63,311 bases of DNA from Candidatus Babeliales bacterium (GCA_035455925.1 DATIEE010000015.1:1-63311), one strand, 5' to 3'; positions 34,217 to 44,080 are shown, counted from the first letter of the stretch. Numbers and translations: made by a program. Notes: generated from the letters alone by a model not told the origin.

Positions 34217-35299
34217 ATGTTGATTTATTGCGTTATTGCATTGGGGTTATGTTCTTCTACATTGTTTGGTATGAGTCCAAGGTCAGCCCAATTAGAAGTA
34301 TGTGGGACTTTGCGCAAAGAATATAATCAAGAATATATACAGCATATGCTACAAGATCCAGAAGCATGTTTTTTTTGTGACCCAAACGTACTTTCTACCA
34401 ATTATATTTTATATGAGAGTTATGAAAATAATATAAGAGTTATGATAAATAAATATCCTCATTTTGACTTTGATCAGGGATATCATCTTCTTATTATGCC
34501 CATATCACATAAAGGGTCTACAACTGATTTTTCTAAAGAAGAGCTAATGAGTTTAGCTAAGGTGATTCACGATTACAGTGGAAAATTATATCCTACTGCA
34601 TATAGTCAAGAATTCTTTATGAACTGGGGAAGTGTTGCGGGTCAATCGATTCCGCATGGTCATGGTCAATTTAAAAGTTATGTAAAACCACCTCAATCGT
34701 TGTCAGAACAGTTGCAAGCCGAAAAAAATAGTTATATTACGAACATAGAAGATGCGTATGCAGCGTTAAAAGTGGTGTTAAATTCTGATTATGGGAAAAT
34801 TACACCAGATGTAATAGTGTATGGCAATGAGAAATGTGATTGTTGTGCAGTTGAAAATAATGAAATGATGGATGAAATAAATCTTGTTATTGGACGATTT
34901 AAATACAATTATGTCTGTTTATCACATTATCCATCTATGCCAGCAGAGATTTCTATTGTGCCAAATCAACATGTTTCAGCGCTAAAAGATTTACCTTTGG
35001 ATGCGTTACAGGAAAATATGATATTGTCGATTGCTTTGTTGTCTATAGTGGAAGAATATGCTCAAAAAAATATTTTTGAGTGTGGCGGTAGCAGTTTATA
35101 TATAAAAAGTATAGGCGCAAAAACATCCAATGTTGAAAAAAGTAAATATCATGTTCATACAGTTGTGACACCCCGAACGAAAATGCAGCCAACTCTCGGT
35201 GCATTCAGTGGTAATTCTTTTAAATTGGACATTGATCCTGTTCATTTTGCTGAATATTTGAAGGCCAAGGTTGATTATTTAAAGGAATTGGTTGTATAA
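34217..35299 (+). CDS. Exported tandem HIT/GalT-superfamily protein, copy 1
   Basis: 360 residues with a signal peptide (1-18, ALGLCSSTLFG). Two HIT-like halves follow. In the first (about 50-160), YHLLIMPISHKG leads to MNWGSVAGQSIPHGHGQF, with catalytic-type H147-x-H149-x-Q151 as in GalT and Ap4A phosphorylases. In the second (about 220-330), VCLSHYP and IVPNQHVSALKDL lead to YHVHTVVTPRT (H312, H314). Cys pairs CFFC (about 51-54) and CDCC (about 213-216) could bind zinc. Such enzymes transfer nucleotidyl groups between sugar phosphates or dinucleotides; substrate here unknown. AAAGGAAAG upstream. Paralogue of 35755. Confidence 0.72.
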   Translation: MLIYCVIALGLCSSTLFGMSPRSAQLEVCGTLRKEYNQEYIQHMLQDPEACFFCDPNVLSTNYILYESYENNIRVMINKYPHFDFDQGYHLLIMPISHKGSTTDFSKEELMSLAKVIHDYSGKLYPTAYSQEFFMNWGSVAGQSIPHGHGQFKSYVKPPQSLSEQLQAEKNSYITNIEDAYAALKVVLNSDYGKITPDVIVYGNEKCDCCAVENNEMMDEINLVIGRFKYNYVCLSHYPSMPAEISIVPNQHVSALKDLPLDALQENMILSIALLSIVEEYAQKNIFECGGSSLYIKSIGAKTSNVEKSKYHVHTVVTPRTKMQPTLGAFSGNSFKLDIDPVHFAEYLKAKVDYLKELVV

Positions 35300-35496
35300 C
35301 ATAATTTGTATATATAAAAAAATTACATTTTTTTAATGGCACCAATTGTTTGAGGAAATATTAATTACTTCAATGTGCTATATTGTACAAGATTTGGGTC
35401 TAGAAAAATTTAGAGCATTAGTAAATGCTAGAAGTTATTTTAGGCTCAAATTTTTTTATGAAAATAGTTGTAGGTAGTTGTTTTATTGTATTCCTT

Positions 35497-35690
35497 TAAA
35501 AAAATTAGATTATGTTATTGAAGGCGATTTAGATGAAATTATAGATGCTTTGCGTACGATTGACCGTAAAGAAAGACGTAAATTAGCATTAAGCTAATAC
35601 CATATTTGTTTAAAAGATAAGAAAACTTGATGTGTTCTATAGAGCACAGTCAGGTTTTTTTGTTGCTTGACTGTTTTTATCTGTATGTTA
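35497..35690 (+). pseudogene. Duplicated 3' end and terminator of prfA
   Basis: About 190 bases closely match 33735-33920: the last 33 codons of prfA (from [10 protein letters not shown] to RKLALS and the stop at 35596-35598) and its terminator region. The copy has a few substitutions. It lies exactly upstream of HIT copy 2, as the original lies upstream of HIT copy 1, which marks it as the left end of a segmental duplication. The remaining part of the 35300-35754 gap is AT-rich with no gene. Confidence 0.9.
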
Positions 35691-35754
35691 TAAAATACCC
35701 AAAAGCAAAATGACAAAATGATACTAATGGCGTATACAATTCAAAGGAGGAAAT

Positions 35755-36840
35755 ATGTTAATGAGAAGTATTATTGTGTTAGGGTTATGTTCTTCAGCAT
35801 TATTTGGCATGAATCCAAAGCTGGCCCAATTAGAGATATGCGGAGATCTGCGTAAAAAATATGTTAGCGAAACTATAGTAAATAAGCCGACCATATCTGT
35901 ATGTCATTTTTGTGATAAGGATATTTTAGCTGCCAATTTTATTATATATGAAGATCATAAAAAAGATATGAGAGTAATGACGAATAAAAATCCTTATTTT
36001 GACTTTGAGCAGGGAGATCATCTTCTTTTTATGACTATATCACATGAAGAGAATCCAGCTAATTTGTCTCGAGAGCAATTAATACATCAAACGGATGCGG
36101 TTCAGCAATTTAGTGCTGATTTGTATGAGGATGCATATACACAAGAATATTTCACCAATTGGGGGAAAATTGCAGGACAGTCTGTTCCGCATTGGCACAG
36201 TCAATTTAAAAATTATGTAAAGCCACCGCAGTCCCTGCCAGAGCAAATGAAAGCTCGTCAGAATTATACAATTAAAAATGGAAAAGAAGCTTATGAAGTT
36301 TTAAAAAATCTATTATATTCTAAAAAAAATATACAGACATCATCTGGGACGGTGATACCATGCGATACAACAGAATGCACATGTTGTTCAGTGAAAGATA
36401 CTCCAGTAAAAGACAATGATAATTTTGTTATCGAACGATTTGATTATAATTATGTTTGCTTATCACATCATCCATCGACTGCTGGAGAGATCTCGGTGGT
36501 GCCAAATCAACATGTTTCGGCAATAAAAGATTTATCCCCCGATGTCTTGAGAGAAAATATGATTTTAGCAACGGCTTTATTACCTATAATGCAGAAATAT
36601 GCTCAAGAAAATATTCGTGAATGTGGCGGCGGTAATTTATACACTAAGAGTATGGGTGGTAAGGCATCTATAGATGTAAAAGCTAAGTATCATGTTCATA
36701 CGGTAGTAATACCACGAACAACTATACAACCTACTCCAGGCACAATTGATGGTAATTCAGCAAAATTGGATGTTGATCCTATTGAGTTAGCTAATTATTT
36801 AAAAAAACATGTGGATGAGTTGAAAGATAAACTTATATAA
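35755..36840 (+). CDS. Exported tandem HIT/GalT-superfamily protein, copy 2
   Basis: 361 residues, same architecture as copy 1: signal peptide (1-19), HIT half 1 with NWGKIAGQSVPHWHSQF (H146-x-H148-x-Q150), CHFC and CTCC cysteine clusters, and HIT half 2 with VVPNQHVSAIKDL and YHVHTVVIPRT (H313, H315). All candidate catalytic residues are kept in both copies, so both are probably functional. AAAGGAGG upstream is the strongest ribosome site of the region. First gene of a tight three-gene run with the P-loop-like gene and galU. Confidence 0.72.
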   Translation: MLMRSIIVLGLCSSALFGMNPKLAQLEICGDLRKKYVSETIVNKPTISVCHFCDKDILAANFIIYEDHKKDMRVMTNKNPYFDFEQGDHLLFMTISHEENPANLSREQLIHQTDAVQQFSADLYEDAYTQEYFTNWGKIAGQSVPHWHSQFKNYVKPPQSLPEQMKARQNYTIKNGKEAYEVLKNLLYSKKNIQTSSGTVIPCDTTECTCCSVKDTPVKDNDNFVIERFDYNYVCLSHHPSTAGEISVVPNQHVSAIKDLSPDVLRENMILATALLPIMQKYAQENIRECGGGNLYTKSMGGKASIDVKAKYHVHTVVIPRTTIQPTPGTIDGNSAKLDVDPIELANYLKKHVDELKDKLI

Positions 36841-36851
36841 GGGGTAAAGTT

Positions 36852-37829
36852 ATGAAGATAAATCAAATATTTATATTGTTGTTATGTACTTTTTCTACAT
36901 TATATACAGATGCAAATACTCTTGTTATTACAAGGGGGCCGATATGTTCTGGAATGGGTGGTTATTTATCAAATATGATAACTTCGTATGATGATTCTTA
37001 TAAGTCCCTTTCTCAATATGATATTTTTCATTCGTTATTTTATCAGTTACTTAATGATCTTTTTTCTGAACAAATGATTATCATAAACAAGGCGATTAAT
37101 CCAGAAAATATTCCTCATGCTATTATGTATTATCATGTTTATTTTAAGAACACAGCACATGAACAACAAAAACAACAAACCCTTAGCGCTATCGTTGAAA
37201 TAAGGGATTACCTTAATAAACCATGTAATCAATATATTTTAGATATGTTTTTTATGGCTGTTCAGCGTGCAACAATGGCTCAACTTTATTATCATGCTGC
37301 GTGTGGGCATAATGTTGTATGGGAATCGGGAACGGTATACAACTGGGAAAATGAATTAGAGTTAATAAAAACATCTTTTACTGATATTGTTACAACGTTA
37401 ACATGTTCTATGCCAGATACAATGATTAAAGAATGGCAGGTTAGAAATGAAGAAGCGATTAATACCAAAAATGCTAGTAATAGGCGTTTAATTAAAAAAG
37501 TTTTGGAATCTTTTTTTAACTGTTTTAAACTAGCTACTCCTGATCAACAAAATATTATAATATTTACTAAAAACGATTTTAATCAAATAATGGAAGATGC
37601 TGCTCAATATATAAAAACGGTTCCGGCGGTGGAATATGGTGAACGCGGAACATTTACCAATAGTGAGTTTACTTTAGAAGAGCTTTTTGATTTTGCAGCG
37701 AAAATTTACTTTGAATTTAATTTTGAAAACACTGATCAGATTGCATTGGCACCGTCTTTAAACGGTGATGTTTTATTGTACTCTAAAAATGATTGTTTTA
37801 CTTTTGCTCAAAATTTAATAAATAAATAG
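36852..37829 (+). CDS. Exported protein with degenerate P-loop, kinase-like
   Basis: 325 residues with a signal peptide (about 1-21). Directly after it, TLVITRGPICSGMGGYLSNM looks like a P-loop strand and loop (GxxxSGMGG) in which the usual GK(S/T) is missing. Further on, HAACGHNVVWESGTVYNW resembles the second strand of small-molecule kinases (chloramphenicol phosphotransferase- or zeta-like). The rest is helical. Assignment as kinase-like is tentative. Starts 11 bases after HIT copy 2, AAGGGG upstream; 46 bases before galU. Confidence 0.6.
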   Translation: MKINQIFILLLCTFSTLYTDANTLVITRGPICSGMGGYLSNMITSYDDSYKSLSQYDIFHSLFYQLLNDLFSEQMIIINKAINPENIPHAIMYYHVYFKNTAHEQQKQQTLSAIVEIRDYLNKPCNQYILDMFFMAVQRATMAQLYYHAACGHNVVWESGTVYNWENELELIKTSFTDIVTTLTCSMPDTMIKEWQVRNEEAINTKNASNRRLIKKVLESFFNCFKLATPDQQNIIIFTKNDFNQIMEDAAQYIKTVPAVEYGERGTFTNSEFTLEELFDFAAKIYFEFNFENTDQIALAPSLNGDVLLYSKNDCFTFAQNLINK

Positions 37830-37875
37830 AGTTGGTTTGATTGTAGTTTAAAAATTAAATGATATAAGGAGAATG

Positions 37876-38823
37876 ATGAAAAATTTTTTAATATGTCTAT
37901 TTTCTATTGTGTGTCTAGGTGGTGGTATATATGCTGATGATGCTATTATGCAAGTTATTGTTCCTATGGCAGGATCAGGAACACGGCTTTTACCTATTTC
38001 TAAATATTGTTCAAAAAGCATGGTTGCTTTAATTGATAAACCTGCATTGCATCATGTAGTTGAAGAAGCTTTACAATCACACATATCAGATTTTTGCTTT
38101 ATTGTGAATGAGAATGAACAACAAGCGATAGAGCATTATTTTTCTTTTGATCCAACATTTGAGGCATTATTAGCAGCAAAAAATAAATTACATTATCTTG
38201 AGCCACTTAATCGTTTGATTGAGCAGTCGAATTTTACGTATATAGTTCAACCAGAACCGCTTGGTTTGGGACAGGCGGTACTTATTGGTGAACCCTTTAT
38301 TAAGCCAGGATCATTTTTTTGTGTGATGTTACCGGATAATATTATTGAAAGTAATGACCCACATATGGCACGTTTAATTGCTATTGCCAAACAATATAAT
38401 GCAACAGTAATTACTGTGGAAGAGATTAGTTGCGCGCAGGCTAGTCAGTATGCGGTTATTACCCCAGGAGAATTTTTAACGGATGATTTAGTGGAGGTGG
38501 TAGATATTATAGAGAAGCCACAATCAGGAGATAACTCTTCATTTTGTTTAGGTCAAATAGGGCGCCATGTATTTTCTTATGATATTTTTGAATCATTGAA
38601 AGTTGTTGAGCCAGGTGTTGCAGGTGAAATTCAGTTAACAGATGCAGTAAAACATATGGTGCGATCAGGAAAGCGTGTTTTAGCGTATAAATTGCAAGGA
38701 AAGCGACATGATACAGGGACTATACGTGGTCTGTTGCAAACAACTGTAACGTTAGGGTTACATAATCCTCTCTATAGAGATATGTTGTGCGCAATATTTA
38801 ACCAGGAAATGGTTTATCAATAG
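37876..38823 (+). CDS. galU: GalU-type UTP--glucose-1-phosphate uridylyltransferase with signal peptide
   Basis: Nucleotidyltransferase that makes UDP-glucose from UTP and glucose-1-phosphate. The core is clear: VIVPMAGSGTRLLPISKYCS then KSMVALIDKP, QPEPLGLGQAVLIGEPF, VMLPDNII, DIIEKPQ, GQIGRHVFSYDIFE, VAGEIQLTDAVKHM and GKRHDTG. Ahead of the core lies an extra hydrophobic signal-like leader, KNFLICLFSIVCLGGGIYAD. GalU is normally cytosolic, so this copy is predicted to be exported. Two adjacent ATGs; the second (37876) suits AAGGAG better. Its end overlaps the convergent gene by 26 bases. Confidence 0.88.
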   Translation: MKNFLICLFSIVCLGGGIYADDAIMQVIVPMAGSGTRLLPISKYCSKSMVALIDKPALHHVVEEALQSHISDFCFIVNENEQQAIEHYFSFDPTFEALLAAKNKLHYLEPLNRLIEQSNFTYIVQPEPLGLGQAVLIGEPFIKPGSFFCVMLPDNIIESNDPHMARLIAIAKQYNATVITVEEISCAQASQYAVITPGEFLTDDLVEVVDIIEKPQSGDNSSFCLGQIGRHVFSYDIFESLKVVEPGVAGEIQLTDAVKHMVRSGKRVLAYKLQGKRHDTGTIRGLLQTTVTLGLHNPLYRDMLCAIFNQEMVYQ

Positions 38824-39472
38824 GTATAGTTTTTATGCAACGGTCTGATTGTGACCAATTGTGATAGTCGTCATTATATTCTTTAAAGAGTTTTATTTTA
38901 TTTTTTAAAATCATGAGTAGGGTAAGTGTCTTGAGCGTATATTCCTGAAGATATTTACCTTTTTTCTCTAGTTGCAATAGCACCTCTTGCAGATGAATAT
39001 TGTTTTCTGAATAATTTTGGCTCATTTTTTTTTGATGGTTATTTATCTCAATTAATTGATTATTCAGTGCAACAAGATGTTTATTGAGGTGCCAAGATGC
39101 TTTTATAAGCGAAGAATAATATGTCATAAATGGATATTTTTCCTGCGTATTATAGATGATAGCTTCTTTAAGGTCCCAATCGCTTATTTGGACATCGCTT
39201 TGATAAAAATTATGATAATTTTGAACATCTTTGTAGATACTTTTATATGTTAATCGCCAATTTTCAATTATTTGCTCATGGGTCATGTTATAGGTCTGAT
39301 AATAACTATATATTATTTTTCCAATAATAAATGATGTAGCTGCGCCTGCTAGATAATAGTAGAAGGGATATTGTAAATGTTTAGTAGGTGATGTTGCATC
39401 TGCTAAATGAATGATGGTGAAGATTGTAAGCAAAATAATTAATTTTATTTTTTTGACAATGATTTTATACAT
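38798..39472 (-). CDS. Exported or membrane-anchored helical protein, unknown
   Basis: 224 residues: signal-like helix (about 8-26), a second hydrophobic segment (about 37-56) and a helical, Lys/Asn/Gln-rich domain with many Tyr. No family recognised. AAAGG upstream of ATG. The 3' end overlaps galU by 26 bases on the opposite strand. Confidence 0.6.
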   Translation of the reverse strand: MYKIIVKKIKLIILLTIFTIIHLADATSPTKHLQYPFYYYLAGAATSFIIGKIIYSYYQTYNMTHEQIIENWRLTYKSIYKDVQNYHNFYQSDVQISDWDLKEAIIYNTQEKYPFMTYYSSLIKASWHLNKHLVALNNQLIEINNHQKKMSQNYSENNIHLQEVLLQLEKKGKYLQEYTLKTLTLLMILKNKIKLFKEYNDDYHNWSQSDRCIKTIPIDKPFPG

Positions 39473-39666
39473 ATTTGTTGCCTTTGATAAAGTATATTTC
39501 TTTCATAGCTATGATTATAGCTTCTTAATTCTCGATTTTAAAAGGTTTTAATGATTTTTTGACTAATAATGTTTTATTTATTTCATATTGAAATCATACA
39601 ATCGATTGTAGTGATGAAATTGATACAAAAATGTTTAGTTTAATAGTAATACGAATAAAGACTTTT

Positions 39667-39694
39667 TGACTTTTTTGTATAATTGTATATGATT
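39667..39694 (+). promoter_or_regulatory. Promoter for the gene at 39739
   Basis: TTGACT (39667-39672), 16 bases, TATGAT (39689-39694). Confidence 0.55.
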
Positions 39695-39738
39695 TATAAG
39701 AGTATTAGTTTTTTTTATTTATAAAGAGGGTTTTTATT

Positions 39739-40275
39739 ATGATGAATTTTAATAAACATGCAAAATCAACATTGCTTGCGCTTGCTGTAATGACAACTGG
39801 AGTTTCTTCGCTAGAATGTAATTCAGTTACTGCGGTTGCATCTAAAGTTAATAAAAAAGTTGCACTTTCTGTTTTTGTAGCTGTTCTTGTAGCTATGAAA
39901 ATTCGTCTAGATACAAAGCCATCTAGTGATTCTAGATATGCTGATTTAGGTCAAGATTTTAAAGATTTATTAGAATCTTCTAAATCATGTAAACATTTAC
40001 TGTATATGTTTGATAAGTATCTCGTTGGATCAGCTGTTAAAATAGAAGATACATCAACTGAAACTCAAAGAGAAGATGGGTCTATTTTTACTATTAAAGG
40101 TAAAAAATTAATGCAAAAACCATTTGGAGCGATGGGTCTTTTTGATGCGTATGTACTTTCACAAATGAAAAAATTAAATGAATATGTTGCGATAATTGCG
40201 GCTTTTTATTTATTAGTTAATAATCCTGATGTAATTTTTGGAGCGGCATTAGATAAAGCAAAAGCATCAAAATAA
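39739..40275 (+). CDS. Small exported protein, unknown
   Basis: 178 residues with an N-terminal signal-like region (STLLALAVMTTGVSS), a second hydrophobic segment (KVALSVFVAVLVAMKI, about 50-66) and a C-terminal one (about 148-165). The middle is mixed alpha/beta with no motif I know. AAGAGGG precedes the ATG. Monocistronic with a strong promoter and terminator. Confidence 0.65.
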   Translation: MMNFNKHAKSTLLALAVMTTGVSSLECNSVTAVASKVNKKVALSVFVAVLVAMKIRLDTKPSSDSRYADLGQDFKDLLESSKSCKHLLYMFDKYLVGSAVKIEDTSTETQREDGSIFTIKGKKLMQKPFGAMGLFDAYVLSQMKKLNEYVAIIAAFYLLVNNPDVIFGAALDKAKASK

Positions 40276-40300
40276 GATAACAAATAATTTTTGATTATAT

Positions 40301-40349
40301 TATAAAAAAATAGGTTTTTGGTGGAAACATCTAAACCTATTTTTTTATA
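40301..40349. terminator. Strong terminator, 17-base perfect stem
   Basis: TATAAAAAAATAGGTTT (40301-40317) pairs perfectly with 40333-40349, the descending arm ending CCTATTTTTTT. Confidence 0.88.
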
Positions 40350-40450
40350 ATAGTATAATGAATATACTACTAGGAAGCTTGATAATAGTGGTTTTATTTT
40401 TTTAGAATAGATTTATTCTTTTTAATAACTTCATTTTTGAAAGGATTTCT

Positions 40451-41653
40451 ATGAAAAGAGGGTTAGCGAAGTGCTTATTTTTTATAAGTGCTTTTTTTGT
40501 TATATGTGGTATGGATGCAGTAATCAAAAAGCCGTGGACATTTTTAGTTTACATGGCAGCGGCAAATAATTTAAATTCATTTGCTCCTTTGGATCTACAA
40601 GAGATGATGCAAGCAGGATCTAATGCAAATGTTAATGTCATTGTCTATCTTACATTACAAGAGGATGGACAATCTAAAGTTACCAAGAAATTATATGTTG
40701 AAAAAGGAGCATTGATTCAAATTGGTGAAAATATGGTTCGTGATAGTGGTAGTGTTGCAACGTTAGAAGAAGCTTTGCAGTGGGCCTGTGTTGATTATCC
40801 GTCAGATCATATAGCAACAGTTTTATGGAATCACGGATCTGGGCCATTAAATCGATCTGAAATTGTTATGGACCCTCGAGGTGTTTGTTATGATGATGAT
40901 ACAAATCATTATTTGACAGACCGTGATTGTTTGCAAGCATTTTCATGGGCGCGTGATAATCTAAGAAGTGGTAAAAAGTTTGATATTATTGCATTTGATG
41001 CTTGTCTTTTAGCTTCCCTGGAAATGGCATATACATTATCGTCATGTGCAGATTATCTTGTTGCATCAGAGGAGACAATTCCGGGTGATGGGTATCAGTA
41101 TGCTTATATTTTAAATAAGTTTTCCCAACAAACATTTGACTCGCTTTCTTTCGCTAAACTTATGATAACTGCCTATAATCAGGAATATGTTGGAACAACT
41201 GATTATACATTGTCAATAACTGATTTAAACGCGGTAAATTTGCTCGTAAATAATTGTAATAATGTTGCTCAAATTCTAAAAACACAGCTTATGGGAATAA
41301 ATAAAATTGCGGTGAATGATACTATCAAAAAATGCATTAAATATGGTATTTGTCCTTCGTTTGATCAAGGAATTTATATTGATTTGTGTCAATTTTATAA
41401 AAATTTATTAAAAAATATTTCTGGGTTAAAGTTATCAAAAATAATAAATAAGCAATGTGAGGATTTATTAAAAGAAGGCATAAATTTATTTTCACTTATT
41501 ATTAAAGCTAATGTCACTAGCGCTAATTATAAGCAAGCAGGAGGTCTTTCTATCTATTTTCCTCGTTATTCTATTGATTTTTCCTATTATGGTCTTTACT
41601 GGACAGAGCATAATAGAAATTGGTTAAATTTCTTGGAAGCATTTTTATCATAA
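40451..41653 (+). CDS. Exported clostripain-family cysteine peptidase (C11)
   Basis: 400 residues with a signal peptide (about 1-20). The C11 catalytic pair is His128 in VLWNHGSG and Cys185 in IIAFDACLLASLEMAY; further landmarks are WTFLVYMAAANNLN and YLVASEETIPGDGYQYAYIL. The spacing of His and Cys is as in clostripain. Clostripain-like enzymes cleave after Arg or Lys. Secretion suggests action on envelope or host proteins. AAAGGA precedes the start. Followed 31 bases later by ppsA. Confidence 0.9.
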   Translation: MKRGLAKCLFFISAFFVICGMDAVIKKPWTFLVYMAAANNLNSFAPLDLQEMMQAGSNANVNVIVYLTLQEDGQSKVTKKLYVEKGALIQIGENMVRDSGSVATLEEALQWACVDYPSDHIATVLWNHGSGPLNRSEIVMDPRGVCYDDDTNHYLTDRDCLQAFSWARDNLRSGKKFDIIAFDACLLASLEMAYTLSSCADYLVASEETIPGDGYQYAYILNKFSQQTFDSLSFAKLMITAYNQEYVGTTDYTLSITDLNAVNLLVNNCNNVAQILKTQLMGINKIAVNDTIKKCIKYGICPSFDQGIYIDLCQFYKNLLKNISGLKLSKIINKQCEDLLKEGINLFSLIIKANVTSANYKQAGGLSIYFPRYSIDFSYYGLYWTEHNRNWLNFLEAFLS

Positions 41654-41683
41654 AAAAAGCAATAAATAAAAAAGAAAATAGGT

Positions 41684-44080
41684 ATGCGTTATATTAAATA
41701 TTTTGAAGATATACGTCTTATTGATATACCAACCGTTGGTGGAAAAAATGCTTCATTAGGTGAAATGATAACGCAGCTTTCTTGCCACGCAATTAGAGTT
41801 CCTACCGGATTTGCAATAACCGTTGATGCTTACTGGTATTATCTTGAAGCAAATCAGTTATTGACTCATATGCAACAAATTATGCGTGCATTAGATAGTG
41901 TTGATGATATTATTGTTTTGCAAAAAGTTGGGTTAGAGATTCGTAATCTTATTAGTAATGCATGTATACCTGATGATTTAGCGCAAGAAATTATTACTGC
42001 TTATCACAAACTTTCTTCTCGTTATAATGAAAAGGAGAGCGATGTTGCTGTTCGATCTTCTGCAACTGCGGAAGATTTACCAGCAGCATCATTTGCAGGG
42101 CAGCAAGATACTTTTTTAAATGTTTTTGGTGATGAGAATCTTCTAAAGGCTTATAAAAAAAGTATCGCATCTCTTTTTAATGATCGTGCAATTATGTATC
42201 GCATTGCACAAAAATTTGATCATTTTAAAGTGGCAATTTCTGTTGGTGTACAAAAAATGATTCGTTCGGATTGTGCAGTATCTGGGGTCGCGTTTTCATT
42301 GGATACGGAGAGTGGTTTTAAAGATGTTGTCATGATTGAAGCGTCATATGGTCTTGGTGAATCAATTGTACAGGGATTGGTAACGCCTGATGAATATATT
42401 ATTCATAAGCCAACGCTTAACTTAGGATATTCATCAATAGTTAAAAAATATTGTGGGGATAAAAAAACAAAAATTGTTTATACTAGCAGTAATAATCAAG
42501 CAATTCAGACTATTAATGTGCCATACAGCGATCAGCATAGTTTTGCATTATCTGATAATGAAATAATTGAATTAGCACAGTTTGTTGTCACCATAGAGAA
42601 TTATTATTCAGACTTGAAAAAAAGTTGGTCTCCAATGGATATTGAATGGGCAAAAGATGGAAAAGATGGACAGCTCTATATTGTACAAGCGCGACCGGAA
42701 ACTATTTATGCAGGTAAGCAAGAACTAGTGCTGCAAGAATATATTTTAAATAACGGTGCAGCTGTTGTAAATGAAGTAATTGTTACTGGTTTAAGTATAG
42801 GTACTAAAATTGTTTCTGGTAATGCACGAGTGGTAAAAGGTCCAAAAGATATCGCGCAAGTGTGTGATGGTGATATTATTGTAACGCAGATGACTGATCC
42901 TGATTGGGTACCCGTTATGAAGCGTGCGGCGGGAATTATAACTGATCGCGGAGGACGTACTTGCCATGCCGCAATAGTTAGCCGTGAGTTGGCAATACCC
43001 GCAATTGTTGGTACAAAAAATGGTACTATAGCAATTAAAAATGGCGATGTTGTGACTCTTGATTGTGCACAAGGAGCTATAGGAACAGTGTATAAAGGAA
43101 AAATTGAATATACGGTACGTAAAACAGCTCTAGTTGATATACCATCATCACCCGTTCCTATTATGATAAATATTGCCGATATAAATAATGTATTTAAATT
43201 ATCGTTTTTGCCAGTGGCTGGTGTAGGGCTTGCGCGTCTTGAGTTTATTATTACCAACATTATAAAAATACATCCAATGGCGCTAATATATCCTGAGTCT
43301 GTTCATGATGAAATAGTTCGTAGACAGATAGATGATATAACTGCATCATATGAAAAAAAAACAGATTTTTTTATTGAACAGCTGGCGTGTAGTATTGGAA
43401 TGATTGCAGCGGCATTTTATCCTCGTTCTGTTGTCGTGCGGTTGTCTGATTTTAAAAGTAATGAATATCGCAATTTGATTGGAGGGAATTTTTTTGAACC
43501 TATTGAAGAAAATCCGATGATTGGATTTCGTGGTGCATCTCGGTATTGTCATGAACGATATAAAGAAGCATTCGCGTTGGAGTGTCAGGCATTAGAGCGT
43601 GTTCGTGCGGTAATGGGTTTTAAGAATATAAAAATTATGGTTCCTTTTGTGCGTACTATCCGAGAAGCAAAAGAGGTTATTGGTGCAATGGCATTGCATG
43701 GTTTGATACAAGGCAAAGATGAATTAGAATTAATGATGATGTGCGAGATACCATCAAATGTTATTTTGATTGAAGAGTTTAGCAATTATTTTGATGGGTT
43801 TTCGATTGGTTCTAATGATCTAACACAATTGGTACTGGGGGTTGATCGTGACTCAACAATTCTTGCAGCATTATTTGATGAACGTGACGAAGCGGTAAAG
43901 AAAATGATGTTAATGGCAATTGAAGGTGCACATAAACGCGGTAGGTATATAGGTGTTTGCGGTCAAGCGCCTTCTGATTATCCGGAAGTTGCAGATTTTT
44001 TAATTAGAGCTGGAATTGATTCTCTTTCGTTAAATGCTGATCAGGTACTTGCATTTTTAATGAGTTATGCGAAAAAATGA
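41684..44080 (+). CDS. ppsA: Phosphoenolpyruvate synthase
   Basis: Converts pyruvate and ATP to phosphoenolpyruvate, AMP and phosphate. 798 residues, the usual length. N-terminal ATP-grasp domain (VGGKNASLGEM, DVAVRSSATAEDLPAASFAG), swivelling phosphohistidine domain with His428 in DRGGRTCHAAIVSRELAIPA, and C-terminal TIM barrel with GFRGASRY, MVPFVRTI and SIGSNDLTQLVLGVDRD. In a reduced genome it may serve gluconeogenesis or run in reverse for ATP; not decidable here. AGG precedes the ATG. Confidence 0.95.
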   Translation: MRYIKYFEDIRLIDIPTVGGKNASLGEMITQLSCHAIRVPTGFAITVDAYWYYLEANQLLTHMQQIMRALDSVDDIIVLQKVGLEIRNLISNACIPDDLAQEIITAYHKLSSRYNEKESDVAVRSSATAEDLPAASFAGQQDTFLNVFGDENLLKAYKKSIASLFNDRAIMYRIAQKFDHFKVAISVGVQKMIRSDCAVSGVAFSLDTESGFKDVVMIEASYGLGESIVQGLVTPDEYIIHKPTLNLGYSSIVKKYCGDKKTKIVYTSSNNQAIQTINVPYSDQHSFALSDNEIIELAQFVVTIENYYSDLKKSWSPMDIEWAKDGKDGQLYIVQARPETIYAGKQELVLQEYILNNGAAVVNEVIVTGLSIGTKIVSGNARVVKGPKDIAQVCDGDIIVTQMTDPDWVPVMKRAAGIITDRGGRTCHAAIVSRELAIPAIVGTKNGTIAIKNGDVVTLDCAQGAIGTVYKGKIEYTVRKTALVDIPSSPVPIMINIADINNVFKLSFLPVAGVGLARLEFIITNIIKIHPMALIYPESVHDEIVRRQIDDITASYEKKTDFFIEQLACSIGMIAAAFYPRSVVVRLSDFKSNEYRNLIGGNFFEPIEENPMIGFRGASRYCHERYKEAFALECQALERVRAVMGFKNIKIMVPFVRTIREAKEVIGAMALHGLIQGKDELELMMMCEIPSNVILIEEFSNYFDGFSIGSNDLTQLVLGVDRDSTILAALFDERDEAVKKMMLMAIEGAHKRGRYIGVCGQAPSDYPEVADFLIRAGIDSLSLNADQVLAFLMSYAKK

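Noticed and set aside
42706-43260. 184-codon frame antisense to ppsA
   Set aside because: Shadow of a highly conserved gene; no start signal and no protein-like pattern.
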